From contig OZ018409.1 of the NCBI GenBank assembly GCA_963969595.1, positions 20,926,975 to 20,990,974 on the forward strand: a stretch of 64,000 nt of DNA, in the 5' to 3' direction. Shown piece after piece: positions 12,573 to 24,172 of the stretch (position 1 is the first letter of the stretch; the number at the start of each line of letters is the position of its first letter). The notes below the pieces were generated by a model. The model made no database searches. It had not been told where the DNA came from and saw only the letters and a program-made list of their open reading frames with translations. The position numbers and the translations under genes are program-made. The stretch is from Neckera pumila. Lineage: Eukaryota > Streptophyta > Bryopsida > Hypnales > Neckeraceae.

Positions 12573-13925
12573 ATGAAGATCAGCATAAATCAGTGCCAGC
12601 TTTTACGTTCAGAATGCCTAAGTTTGGTGCAATCCCCTCCACCAGATTCTATTCTGAAAGAGTCCTTTTGTGCGATCAGGAGAGCATTAAAATTGATGCA
12701 AGATTGTTGTTCTGAAAACTGGATTCTAAAAGCTGTGGAATCTGGCAATTGTCTGCGACATTTTCTTGAGATTCTCCTTGATTTGCATAGGTTACAGATT
12801 TTAGAGGATCTAATCCGTTCTGGAGTTGAATCACTTGGCGTTATGGCTGAGTTTGACATACCTGTGAAAGCCAAGTTAAAGATAGAAAATTTAAACAAAG
12901 CTTGGACGGATGATACGGCAGCTCTACGTGACAAGTTGGAGAGCGAGTGCAGACATGATTATCCCGATCATTGCCTTGCAGACCAGTTAAAAGCGGACCC
13001 ATCTTCGAGACGGTTTAAAGCGGTCCCTGATGATATAGGAAGGCATGTAACAAAATTCAACGTCCTCACCAAGCGCATATACGAAGGTTCAAACGGCATT
13101 TGTGTCTTCCCAGTTACATTCTGCAAAAAAAAGTTTGTTATTAAGATGTGTTTTATAGAAAAAGGAGCAGAAGTGCATGAGGACGTGCTGCAAAATGAGG
13201 CCTTTTATATGAAGAAATGCCGCCATCCTTATGCAGTTGCATTGCTGGGGTCTTGGGAGGCTAGAAGGACTGACTGTTCAAGGGTACCGCTTCTTCTAAT
13301 GGAGTTCATGGAGCGTGACCTGGACAGTGTTATCAAGGAAAACAAGAGGTGGTGGTGGCCATGGGGCGGCACTGGAGGTTTTCCTGCTTTGGACGCTATC
13401 GACCTTGTGCTTCCAGTGGCGAAGGTAATGAAATATCTACACGAAATTGGAGTCGTGCATCTGGACCTCAAGCCTAAGAACATTTTATATACTCGAGTGC
13501 CAGGGACACAGGATCTTCCAGATGATGTCTCTGTGAAGCTGGCTGATTTTGGTGTGGCTCGGATGGCCGAAGAGAGAAAAATCGTCTGTCCGCTTGGGAC
13601 AAGTGGCTACATGGATCCAGATGTGCGGGCCAAAAAAGGGGATGTCAAACTCTTCAAAGCTGATGTTTTCAGTTTTGGTATGGTTTTTGGAGAAGTTTTG
13701 ACAGGATTATCACCCCTGGAGGCTCTCGGTTGCATACATCCCGGAGAATTCTACGACAAACTTCAGGAAGGGAAACGGGTACCACTTCCAAAGGAAACAC
13801 CAAAGTGTGTGAAGTCCATTGTTGAGAGCTGCTGGAATCCGATACCAGATAAACGGCCCTCGTTTGACGATATCTGTTCGGAGCTCCAAAAAGCAGAAAT
13901 CCGACTGCTAAACGGCTGGACATGA
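12573..13925 (+). CDS. PNL-family kinase without NBS-LRR (non-RD Ser/Thr/Tyr kinase-like)
   Basis: A cytoplasmic protein kinase of 450 residues from the first ATG. Residues 1-110 are a helical region (QCQLLRSECLSLV, then CCSENWILKAV and HFLEILLDL) resembling the four-helix N-termini of MLKL-like and PNL proteins. The kinase domain spans about 165-445: degenerate glycine loop near 171-176, beta-3 Lys191, alpha-C Glu209, HLDLKPKN at 296-303 with Asp298, DFG at 325-327, GTSGYMDPD at 342-350, DVFSFG at 364-369 and Arg428. HRD is replaced by HLD, so this is a non-RD kinase, a class common in plant immunity, and the catalytic residues are otherwise present. The frame is open without an ATG from the acceptor at 12468 to 12573, and that stretch (VEEFSNSINGFSDD) looks like part of the protein, so the true start probably lies in an upstream exon. 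No NB-ARC or LRR follows. There is no signal peptide or membrane segment. Confidence 0.88.
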   Translation: MKISINQCQLLRSECLSLVQSPPPDSILKESFCAIRRALKLMQDCCSENWILKAVESGNCLRHFLEILLDLHRLQILEDLIRSGVESLGVMAEFDIPVKAKLKIENLNKAWTDDTAALRDKLESECRHDYPDHCLADQLKADPSSRRFKAVPDDIGRHVTKFNVLTKRIYEGSNGICVFPVTFCKKKFVIKMCFIEKGAEVHEDVLQNEAFYMKKCRHPYAVALLGSWEARRTDCSRVPLLLMEFMERDLDSVIKENKRWWWPWGGTGGFPALDAIDLVLPVAKVMKYLHEIGVVHLDLKPKNILYTRVPGTQDLPDDVSVKLADFGVARMAEERKIVCPLGTSGYMDPDVRAKKGDVKLFKADVFSFGMVFGEVLTGLSPLEALGCIHPGEFYDKLQEGKRVPLPKETPKCVKSIVESCWNPIPDKRPSFDDICSELQKAEIRLLNGWT

Positions 13926-14415
13926 AAACATTCCTAAGTCTCAACATGTTAGGATTTGGACATGTTTACTTTGATGTCAGAGTAGTGCACAACTGAGTGC
14001 ATTATCAGATATTTTCTTCTGATCATTTCAAATTGACTGTACATGACGTGAATATCTGAAGAATGTTTCAGTCAGTGAGAAGTGTGGGGAGGATGTCAGA
14101 TGGGAACCCGATACTAGTGCTGTTTGCCAGCTTATATTTTCATATCTAGGAGGGCTCTAGATTTAATAGTATTCGAGAAATACTTTGTTAATACAGGTGT
14201 TTACCTGCCTGACGATTCCACAATACCTATGATGTTGCAGTGAATGTTACATACCGACAATTTAGGTGTAGGTTTATACATGCCTAGAGCACTACTTCAT
14301 GTGCTTATTGCAATATCTGAGGGTAAATTCAAATAGCGACGCACTAATTTTATGATGTTTAGAAAATGAAACATGCAGATCGCAGTAAGATATTATCATG
14401 ACTAGCATACATTAT
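13926..14415 (+). other. 3' UTR and spacer after the kinase gene
   Basis: No open frame of note. The sequence keeps the balanced composition of the gene for about 400 bp, then turns AT-rich and meets a dispersed repeat. The transcript end cannot be fixed. Confidence 0.4.
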
Positions 14416-14858
14416 GGTTTATTAGTTTATTAGTGTGCCCTTGTGCTGTTGCCACAGTCAAAATAAAAGGAAAATAATTTTTTAATTTTTTAATTCAAAA
14501 ATAAAATTTTAATACACGAAGGTGTGCAAAGGGCTTTATTGTGGTGGGAGAGGTTGCGTTCTTGATGTAAAAGAAAGCTCTATGCACAAAGGAGCACAAG
14601 GGCCTTGCAGTTTCGTGGCTTTTGGACACTTTCTATGAAAGTTATGTTTTTTTCAAAATAAAAGGTAATTTAATTCAGTTTTCTAATTCATATGAAACTT
14701 TGGAATTCAATATCTTTTACACCAAAGGTCCAAACACCACAAAACAAAGTCTGTGCACTCATCCTCGCCAAAAGCTTTCGGGCAATACTAAGAGCCCCAC
14801 CGAACGCCTCAAGGTTTGTTATATCTCAACATGTCAAAAAAACAAAACAAATAAATAA
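14416..14858 (+). repeat. Dispersed (AAAC)n-tailed repeat, copy 4 (long form)
   Basis: It starts TTAGTGTGCCCTTGTGCTG and contains the long-form block GAGAGGTTGCGTTCTTGATG and CACAAAGGAGCACAAG. The tail is AACAAAACAAATAAATAAA. It is followed by an ATAGATGT microsatellite at about 14903-14935. Confidence 0.6.
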
Positions 14859-15379
14859 AATATGGTATCAAAATATAGTAAGAAAAACCAAGCTAATTTA
14901 ATATATAGATGTATAGATGTATAGATGTATAGATATAGTGTATGTATTGTGGTATATAGAAATCTTTGACAATTTGAAATGCAATGATTGATACTCTAGT
15001 TGTTGCAATACAAGATTTCTATCATCTTTCTAATTTGTATAGAGTTCTAAATCTAAACGGATTCTCCATATTCAAAATTATGTGCTTAGAATGACTACTC
15101 TTGAGTCTTGACTCATCATACTACTAAAATCACAATGACTTCTATAATATCACAATTCAATTTTGAATAATATTATAGGAATTCAATTGCTTTTGTAATA
15201 GCCATAGGATACTTTCTACTATATATTATGTATTCTTTTTGTGAAATCTTTGAAAATCAAATGGATACTTCAAAATAACCTTTGCAAAGATTCTTACACT
15301 AGACTTGGATACTACACATACTGTTTTGCAGAATAAGCAATTTTTTGATATTGACAATCTTTCAACTCAGCAAACAAAA
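14859..15379. other. AT-rich spacer before the copia remnant
   Basis: It contains the short ATAGATGT repeat and otherwise AT-rich sequence. The 5' LTR, gag and protease expected for the downstream copia element were not recognised here. Confidence 0.45.
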
Positions 15380-15411
15380 AATTTAACAACTATGGCTGGA
15401 TCAAATGTATT

Positions 15412-16620
15412 TTGTTTCCAGGAGAGATGATTTTCATCTCTCCTGGAAAGGTGATTTTGCTTGAGGGCACCACCATAACATGCATGCGTGCTATGTTTTC
15501 TCCCTCTGCGCCTCGAAGCTTAATCAGCTATCGGGATATCTACACCAATGGTTTTCATCTCTCGACCAAAACTTTAGATAGGCGAGAGGCTCTGGTTTTT
15601 ATACAAAACAATAAAGTAATGGAAACAACCTTTGCTGCGGTAAGTGGCTTATATCGGATTTCAATCCAACCATCAGTTGTATCTAGTTTTGTTTCATCTT
15701 CTAAAGATAATAATATTTCATTGTGGCATGGAAGACTTAGTCATTTAGGCTCCACTTTTTTTTGGAAAATTCTTCCAATTATTCTTGGTCATAATTTATA
15801 GCCAGCTGATGTAAATTCAATGACTCTTTGTCAAGCATGTGTAAAAGGCAAATTAATTGCCAAACCATCTATATGGAAGCTGCCTAGTGAACTACCACCT
15901 ATGCTTTTGAGACTGCATGGTGATATTTGTGGTCCTATAACACCTATGTTTGAACTATTTTGATATTTTTTTATTTTGGTTGATGCATTAGGTAGACAAT
16001 CTCATATCTCTTTACTATTAATTAGAAATTTGGCCTTTGCCAACTTATTTTTGATACTTATCCTATTCAAGGCTCATTTTTCTGATTATCCAATCAAAAC
16101 TCTTCGGATGGATAATGTCCAAGAATTTCAATCTAAATCTTTTGAAGATTATTGTACTACCACTAGGATTGATTTGACATATTTAGTGCCGTATGAACAT
16201 GCTCAAAATGGATTGGCAGAGTCCTTTATCAAATGAATCCAACTTATTACGCGGCCTTTGCTTTTATATGCAAATTTGCCCGCATGCATGTGGGGATATG
16301 CAGTTCTACATGCTGCAACTTTAATTCGACTTCGTCCTTCATCTGTAAAGGTTGTTTCTTCACAAGAACTTTTTTCAGGACGTGCTCCAAACGTATTCCA
16401 TTTGCAAATATTTGGATGTTGTGTTTGGATTTCAGTTGCAGAACCTCAACGTCATACTATTGACGCTCATCGCCAAGAGGGCATCTATATTGGATTTGAT
16501 TCTCCCAGCATTATTCGTTATATTAATCCTTCTACTGGTACATTACTTCATGCACGTTTTGTCAATTGTCGTTTTGAAGAAGACATATTTCCATCTTTGA
16601 AGGGAACAACCTCTATTTAA
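15412..16620 (+). pseudogene. copia pre-integrase and integrase remnant
   Basis: SPGKVILLEGTTIT and APRSLISYRDI match the segment between protease and the pre-integrase zinc site. LWHGRLSHLG is the H-x-H half of that site. Next come QACVKGK, the first integrase Asp in HGDICGP, the second Asp in RMDNVQEF, and HAQNGLAESF in place of the usual Q-NG-AE motif. Stops after 15801, 15961 and 16236 and frame changes break it. The tail (EPQRHTIDAHRQEGIYIGFD) is the copia integrase C-terminal region. Confidence 0.88.
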
Positions 16621-16689
16621 GAAAATTCTATTAGTCTTACTTTTCAAGCTCCTCAGACATTTACTTCAAATCCTAATCCACGGACATCT

Positions 16690-18144
16690 TTGACCGAAAA
16701 CGAAGTTGCTAAGATTTTGTATTTGCAAAAGATTGCAGATCAGACACCTGATGGATTCAATGATGCACCAAGAATCACAAAAACTCCATTGAATGAAACT
16801 CGGAATCTTCCTGCACCAATTTTTGTATCAGAAACAACAACCATTCCTACTCTTCAATCTATGGACAAACGGACTTGTGGACTAGATAAGCAACCATGCA
16901 AATGCAAGACAACATTTGTTGCTGCTAGTCCTTCTCTATCTACACCAACCACTGCCAATTTTATTCATCCATCTACTTCTAAGGAAGAAATGTCTAAGAT
17001 AAACATAGAATTATCTGTGATGTACTACGGTACTGGTCAAGTATGGGATAGAGCAAGTATTGACATAGATGAACCATTCATTTTTATGATTGTAGAAAAT
17101 CTTTCTTGCAAGAAAGATGATCCCGAGCCACGTATTGTTGAAGATGCGATGAATTGCTCTGATTGGCTCAAGTGGAAAGCTGTTATTGAGAAGAAGTATG
17201 ATTCTTTGCGCAAAAGACAAGTCTTCGGACCTATCGTGAATAACCTCAATTCACGACCTCTTGGATACAAACTAGTTTTTATACGGAAAAAAAATAATAA
17301 AGATCAGATTATTCGCTGTAAAGTTCGTCTTGTTGCTCAAGGATTCACACAAAAATTTGGTACCGATTATGATATCACGTATTCACCAGTTATGGATACT
17401 ATTACTTTTTGATATCTTCTTGAAATGGCAGTATATACCATCCTTGAGATGACACTCATGGATGTTGTTACCGCTTATCCATATGGCTCACTTCATACTA
17501 ATATTTATATGAGAGTTCTACCTGACCTTGAATCTGCAAATCCAAGTGCAACTATTCCAGGCAAATATTGTGCCGTTAAATTACAACGTGTACTATATAG
17601 TCTCAAACAATTTAGACGCATGTGGTATCAATGCCTAAGGCCATTTCTTATTGAGAATCATTTTATTAATGATGCATTGCTTCCATGTCTCTTTATCAAA
17701 CAAGACAAATATGATTTTGTCATCATTGTTGTTTATATTGATGACTTGAATCTTATAGGTATTAAATCTGCAATTACTGCAGCTACTCAGCTTCTTGTTT
17801 ATGAGTTTGAAATGAAGGTACTTGATAAATCTATTTTTTGTATTGGTTTACAAGTTCTTCATTTAAAAGATGGTAGTATTTTTCTTTCTCAAGCGACATA
17901 CATCAACCGAATAAAAAGATTCAACATGCTTGATGCATATCCTCTATCATCACCTACGGTAGGTCGGACTCTTAAAGGTGAAGATCCTTATCGTCCTTGC
18001 GAGGAGGAGGAGGAAACATTGGGTGAGAACTATCCATACCTCGCTGCAGTTGGAGCACTTTTATACTTAGCTACGTCTATAAGGCCTGATATTGCATTTG
18101 TAGTTAGTGTTTTTGCAAGGCATAGTGCTCGTCTTTCTCTTTGA
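16690..18144 (+). pseudogene. copia reverse transcriptase remnant
   Basis: The first part runs to the stop at 17412 and contains DWLKWKAVIEKKYDSL and RCKVRLVAQGFTQKFGTDY. The second, from 17425, contains LMDVVTAYPYG, VLYSLKQFRRMW and the catalytic VVYIDDLNLIG near 17731, followed by YPYLAAVGALLYLA. These are the standard copia RT blocks in order. Expected residues are altered in places, and at least one stop separates the halves. Confidence 0.9.
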
Positions 18145-18712
18145 CATTGGAATGGCACCAAACATCTTTTTTGTTATTTGAAAGGAAATGAAGATTTGGA
18201 ATTACAATATACTCGATCTCTAGATCCAACATTGGTTGGATATGCTGATGCTGCATATAGATCAAATCTTGCAACATCCAAATCTCAGACAAGTTATGTT
18301 TTCTTGCGACATGGAGCTGCAATATCTTAAAAATCAGTAAAGCAAACTATCACTGCAACATCATCAAATCATGCAAAAATTATTGCTTTACATAAAGCAT
18401 CTTGAGAATGCATTTGGTTAAGATCGATTGACAAGTTCATTCAAACCAACTGTGGATTATATTATGATAACTCTCCAATTGTTTTATACGAAGACAATAG
18501 TGCTTGTGTTATTCAAATGCAAGCAGGCTTTATTAAAGGTGACTGCACAAAGTATATTGATCCAAAATATTTCACCTATACTAATGATTTGAGTACAGAC
18601 AAGATACTTGACATTAAGAAAATTGTAGTAGCAGATAATCTTGCTAATCTTTTTACCAAGGCTCTTCCATCATGTACTCATCGTTGACTTATCGATGACA
18701 TAGGAATGTAAT
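18145..18712 (+). pseudogene. copia RNase H remnant
   Basis: Read across stops, it shows LVGYADAAYRSN (first Asp), a broken SSNHAKIIALHKAS in place of the usual TEAEY region, VLYEDNSACVIQM (the D-N-A-C-I site) and the end of the domain with ADNLANLFTKALPS. At least three in-frame stops are present. Confidence 0.82.
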
Positions 18713-18925
18713 GACTTAGTATTTTGGAACAAGAAATTCAATAGATTTTCATTATGAAATCTATTGATCATTTTTAAATCTTTCCATGGATTTTTCCCAC
18801 TGGGTTTTACTATGAGAATGGATTGATGAAAGGAGTTGTATTCTTTTTCCTTCATTTGTGGTTTTATCCTTGAATATAACCAAGGTTTTCCGAGATAAAG
18901 TTTTAATGAGGCAATAATCGTAAAC

Positions 18926-20974
18926 TTTTAAGATCACGGAAATTTTCGGATAGAAAAAGGTGGGACCGTGGTGAGAACCACAGTTTTTGGTTCAATGCTG
19001 GAGCTTGTTAACCATCTTGAGGTGTCCTGCATCTTGTCACATCACAGCTCAGGGGTAGATAGCAGGTCGATTGTTATTCCTGCTTCACTAGCATGCCAAG
19101 CCGCGAGTTTTTCAAACCAGTCAACGAGGCCGATGAGAATCGAACTGTCAACTGGTCGGTTGACCACTGACATATGAAACCAGCCGACCAAGTCCATGAC
19201 TTGGCGACTGTATTTGGCAATCAATTGATTTTATTGCTTTCAACGACCAACCAGTATGATTTTATTATTTTATCCATATTATGTCGAGCAAGGAAGAGTA
19301 TTAAAAACCGCAGTGTGAACGCTCCCTATAATGCATGGTGGATTAGTTATCAAAGTAGTAGATGCTATTTCTTAGCCATACAGAGAGAATACTATTAATT
19401 GTCTCTCTCCTTTTGTATATACTTCCATCTTTCAATGTTAATGTGGGTATTATTCTCTTGTATATTTTGGTTTCCTGGATTTTGAGTTTTTGTTTTGTTT
19501 ATCATTCTCAACGATGGGTATGCTTTATTGCAAGGGCTACTTGTACTTTAAAATATTATTATTGTTCTTGTCCTACTCTATAAATAGGATACAAGATACT
19601 GAGGACTGATCTACGTACTGATGGACTGATGGACATGCTTCAACATTTAGTAGTGTAAAGTTTTTGTTCTCCGAGATAAAAGTATAAAAAAAGCCCCGTA
19701 TTTCCTGTCATACCTAAGGTAAGTACATAACATTGTTCAACACTGGAGATCTCTCCTCGCAGCTGGAAGTATCATTCTTTCCTAGATACTTGGAGGGTGT
19801 ATTTAATTAAAATAGTAGAAATGTAATTGGCCGAGTTAACCCATAAAAGACCGGCATGTGTTTTTTGGTTGTATAGAAATTTTGGGTAGGTATGTGTGAC
19901 TAGAGATTTTTGTATTTTAGGCTGAAATTTTAATAGAAGGTGAGCGTAAGGAATATCTTTCATATGCACTAAATTTCATGACATTTGAAAATATGAGTCA
20001 AAAGCTATAGCCTAATATGTTATTTTTTTTTGTAATTGGGCAATTCAGGCAAATCAGAGAAAATCACTTTTTTCAAAAACAAAAATTTGAAATTGGTTTT
20101 CTAAAGTTATATGTAAGTGGAAAGCTTTGAATCATCCCAGTTTGATCAATGAGTGGTTATGGTTTTTAAAGACTCCATATCTATCCTCAAACTTAAACTC
20201 CTCATAATTTTTGACTCATTGATTGAAAATGAATGATTCAAAGTTTTTCATGCATATATAAATCTAAAGAACCAATTTCAAATTTTTATTCTTTTTAAAA
20301 GTCATTTTAAGAGAAATTTTTTGAACTGTCCGTGCTACTCAAAGTTCAAAGAAAATCACATATCATGCAATAACTTTTTAACTATGTAGTCAAAAGTTGC
20401 AAAAAATGTTGGGCCTTAAAGCTACTCTTCGGGCACATGTTGTGTAAAATCTTCAAAGAAAAAAGAAAAACTCCATTTGTAGTGAGCTGTCCAAAATTAC
20501 TATGTTGCCAAAAAACGTAGCTTGGTCCTTAGGGATTTAAGGAGTTTTCAAGCTTTAGGAGGTTTCCTTTCTGCGGAAACAAAAGTGACCCCCCCAGGCT
20601 TGGTTAACAATGTTATGTATGTTATTGAACTTTCTCAACTTATTTGGGCTCTAATTGTAAATATGAATTCCAAATTTGCAAATTTTTCATATGCGGCAAA
20701 CAAAAAATTCCTGCGTTTTCCTTCAGATAAATCCATCCTGCTGCTCCCACCAAATTTTTTTAGGCAATTAAATGGCCAATTTCCTCAAAAAAGGATGTGC
20801 AGCTTCAAATCTATAGAAGAAAAAGGTGGTATATGTGTTAAAAATGCTAGATTGTAATGATGGTTGGTAACACTATTGCTATAATGCTTCTAAAACCTCA
20901 TTTCATCCATCGTGCAGGGCTAGCATATATAAAATTGCATACAAAGATTACATATTCAAAATGGCATATTCTAA
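18926..20974. other. Gene-free stretch with repeat fragments
   Basis: At 19510-19640 there is a degraded copy of the unit tandemly repeated at 41.6-42.5 kb (TGCTTTATTGCAAGGGCTAC, then AGGATACAAGATAC and GGACTGATGGACATGC). At 20517-20545 CTTGGTCCTTAGGGATTTAA resembles the right end of the TTAA inverted-repeat family, and the AT-rich sequence before it, from about 20040, may be its body. A 111-codon frame at 20522-20857 has no recognisable domain. Confidence 0.5.
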
Positions 20975-21527
20975 GGGCTGCTTTACATCAAGAAGCCGGG
21001 CTAATTCTCCTTCAAGCCAATTGCAAAAAAATTCAGCCTCTTGTGGGCTGGAAGCCGGCCTCAACTACCCACTAGAATATGATTATAATGGGGGCCAATT
21101 TCCTCATATGTAAAGGCCTTAGGACCAAGAAGCTGGGCTGATTCAATAAAACCTATTAATAAAAGAAATTTTCAGGGCCACTTTACACCTAGAGGCCGGT
21201 TCAATTCCCCATGAGTCCGATTGCACAAATCCAATGGTAATGATTTGTTGAAAAAAATAATTTTTTATAAAAAATATTTTTTTAATTGAAATTTGACACT
21301 GGCCCCAAGGCCAAGAATTGGCCTCCCATTTTTGGTGCACCCAATTCAACAAGTTCGGGCCATGTCAGGTCATGTCTTTTTTGAATAAAAAATTCAATCC
21401 ACCAAATTGGTCCAGCCTTTTGGTGTAAAGGGGTTGGGGTTGATTTTAGCCTTTTGTCCAATCAGAAGTCAGGATTCTTGGCCTCTAATACAGAAAATTG
21501 GGTCGGCCTCTTGGTGTAAAGCCGCCC
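20975..21527. mobile_element. PIF/Harbinger-type (Tourist-like) MITE, 553 bp
   Basis: The terminal inverted repeats are GGGCTGCTTTACATCAAGAA at the left and, on the other strand, GGGCGGCTTTACACCAAGAG at the right. They are flanked on both sides by TAA (20972-20974 and 21528-21530), the 3-bp target duplication characteristic of PIF/Harbinger elements. There is no transposase frame. Inside are two more TIR-like phrases facing each other (GGGCCACTTTACACCTAGAG from 21175, and GGTGTAAAGGGG near 21423-21434), suggesting a related element nested within it or a compound structure. Confidence 0.8.
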
Positions 21528-21530
21528 TAA

Positions 21531-21958
21531 ATTGGCCTCCTTCAACTCAAGTCCCCAAAATGAAGGAGCCACAAAACTCATAACCTTCTTGGAAGAAAGT
21601 CACATAACCATTTGTCTGAAAACCAAAAAAAAAACCTTGGGTACCACTTTGTAGGACGGGTTTACAATAATGTCCTGCCAGGCTGCCAGCCTTTTACGGA
21701 CTATGCACCAATTGTTGATTTGTCCGGGATCTCTTGACGCCAGTTAGAAAGCCAGACTGAGAAAGTTCTATACATCACTTTCCACAATGCTCTTATTGTT
21801 GTCCAATGTTGTGAAGATAGATAGTTAAGAACTCGTCTTCAAAGAAGGCTAGCGTGAATAAAGTGTCTGTTTGTAATGACAATGAACCAGTGTCCGATGG
21901 ATCAAGGGCCATTGATACAAAACTACTCTTCCCTTTTGAGAATAAACACTTTAGTTAT
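21531..21958. other. Spacer with a fragment shared with the giant receptor's upstream region
   Basis: Around 21700-21775, ATTGTTGATTTGTCCGGGAT and GCCAGACTGAGAAAGTTCTA parallel ATTGTTGACTTGTCTGGGGT and AATGCTGAGAAAGTTCTGTG at 42492-42538. No coding sequence was recognised. Confidence 0.5.
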
Positions 21959-22044
21959 AAGTAACCAAAATTAAAAGTAACCAAGATTAACAAGTATGTG
22001 GTATGCATTATATGTGCAATAGAGATGGGTGTTGAAACAATTTC

Positions 22045-22905
22045 TTATTCAATTGAGAGTTGTTGGTTGTTTTCTATTTTTCTTTTATATAAGATGATTG
22101 ATCTAGCATATTGTATGGCAATGGTGTTGATTGTTTTAAAAGTATGTTTTAGAGTGGCTTCTAGTAGGTTGAGTTTACTTTTAAGAAGTTTCATTGATGG
22201 AGCATGTGTTGTTCCTCTAGCTCCTGCGGTAATGACAAGAAGTGGGTCCACATTCCATCCTTGGGCCATGATGTTATTGATTAATGGTTGGTACTTTTGG
22301 ATTTTGTTATCTATTGTTATTTGTAAGAATCTATCATTAGTGTATGTGAACTCTATAAATTGTATAGTGAGATTGTTATCTGGGTTAGTTGGTGGATTAT
22401 TTAGGTAAGGGAGTCTTTTAACACAAAGGATGTTTAGTTTGAATCTAGCATTATAGTGACATCTTTGTCTTTTGCAAGAGCAAGGTAAGAGCCATGAAGG
22501 GACAATACTTTCTTGTGAATTGTTGTTGAATGTACCTGCATTCATTAGGGTATAGTATCTAGTGTTTTTGTTGGATACAATTAGCCTCCGTAGTTCCCAT
22601 ATTGCTTTGTTATGTCTTTTTACTTTGAGAGCATGGATATGTTGTTGATTACATTTTAGAAGTACATGGAGCCATGTGTCTATATCTTGTGATCTACATA
22701 TAGAGCATGTGATTGATGGAAATCTTTCCACACCAAAAAATAGTTGTTTTCTAGCATTTTTCATATATTGGCCAATGCGGAATTTTAACAGACTTGTTTT
22801 TTGTGAATCTGTTATTTCAGGGTTGGCCCAAAATTCATTAGAGAGGTCATTATCTATATCAGGATTGGGTGTCCATTTGCTAATGTTAGGAAATCTTTGT
22901 GCCAT
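22045..22905 (-). pseudogene. LINE ORF2 C-terminal region with zinc-knuckle-like motif
   Basis: A 286-codon open segment. CSICRSQDIDTWLHVLLKC, with two His within the next twelve residues, resembles the zf-RVT-like Cys/His cluster at the C-terminus of plant LINE polymerases. A second Cys-rich patch reads CSCKRQRC. It follows the RNase H remnant on the same strand. Confidence 0.72.
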
Positions 22906-23118
22906 TATTTCTAGGTTTTTATCATAATCTTGTTTATTGATATATGTTTGTAGGCATTTGACCAGGCCTTTATCAAGTCAATGGGCTGGGCCTGGCCATT
23001 TGTCTTTTGGTAATTGAATGGTGTGGTGTGTGCAAATTCATATGGTTTAGAGGCAAATTTGTATTCCTTTGCTGTACCATTTTTGGCAAGTTTGTCTGCG
23101 TTTTCGTTACCTACAATA

Positions 23119-23625
23119 TTAATGTGGGCTTTGATTTTGGATAAGTGTTGTGATTTCCGTTTGACTCTGAAGCATTTCTACCATAGATTCTAATATGGTT
23201 TTATTAGCATGGTTGCGGTGCAGCGTAGGGTGTTTCAGTTGTATATTAATTACATATAGACAATTTAGATAGTCAGTGAATATATGTGCTGGTTCATTTG
23301 GATAGCTTGTAGTGATTATACGTAGTGTTTTATGTATGGCCATTAGCTCAGCTCTAAAACAAGTTTGTAGACCTAGTAGACTTTTAGAGATTTGGATTTC
23401 TTCTTTAGATGGATTATATATACCATATTCCGCTTTTTCGTGTATCCAGTGTCCATTTGAATGTTGTTTTGGTGGTACAAATGATTCATCGGTGTAATAG
23501 CTATATTGTGCTGGGAATTTGAATTGGAAATTAGTTGTATATGTTGGTAATGGTGGCATATGTATATTTATTGGGTTGTGGTTGCTTTTATATGTGAATT
23601 TATTCCAATTTGTGTTTTTGTTCAC
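23119..23625 (-). pseudogene. LINE RNase H domain remnant
   Basis: YYTDESF supplies the first Asp, CFRAELMAIHKTL the Glu and HIFTDYLNCLYVI the second Asp, matching the D-E-D order of cellular-type RNase H. It sits between RT and the C-terminal region, as in LINE clades that carry RNase H. Confidence 0.82.
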
Positions 23626-24172
23626 AGCTACATTATTAGGTGTTCAAAGAGCAATCTGTATGTGATATTATGGTATTTGCATGTTTGGGAGGATCAATGA
23701 GAGTGAATTTATTTGGTTGGATGGGCCAATATTATGGTTTTGGTGGTGTATACAAAGGACACATATTGCAAGGGGTTTAGTATGTGGTCGTTTATTTAGT
23801 TCAAAGGGGATTGTTGGTTCTTCATATGTAATAGTGTCTGCAGCAAAATGGACAATAACGTGTGTATTATCAAATGGTTTGATATATGGTAAAAAGTTTT
23901 GGTACTAATTTATATCTGGTATGACTAGTATAGTTATGGTGTTTTGATCATTTTTGGCTGTTAATTGTGCCCAATGTAATGCTTGTTGGGTTGTCTCCTC
24001 ATTATGAGGGTGGGCAAAACCAATACCTTTCCATTTGTATTCAAAGGCTTTCTTGAGTGAGCCAAATATCTGTCTCTATCAAATTGAGAGTAGAATTGCG
24101 TGATTAGTGTAAAGCAGGTATTTGGTGAGGAGAAGTATGAATGAGATATGTTGAATGTTGTTGTTATGGAAT

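Larger units (their letters stand above)
15380..18925 (+). mobile_element. Degenerate Ty1/copia retrotransposon, 5'-truncated
   Basis: The order of parts is copia-specific: pre-integrase segment and integrase, then reverse transcriptase and RNase H. Frames are broken by many stops and shifts (for example after 15801, 16236, 16620, 17412 and 18144). Gag and the catalytic part of protease are missing. After the RNase H end at about 18712 come the phrases CCCACTGGGTTTTACTATGAG and TTTTAATGAGGCAATAATCG, typical of the region just before or inside a copia 3' LTR. No matching 5' LTR was found, so the outer borders are uncertain and the element is certainly inactive. Confidence 0.9.

Noticed and set aside
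20522..20857. 111-codon frame
   Set aside because: No domain, no ATG start, and it begins in a transposon-end-like phrase.
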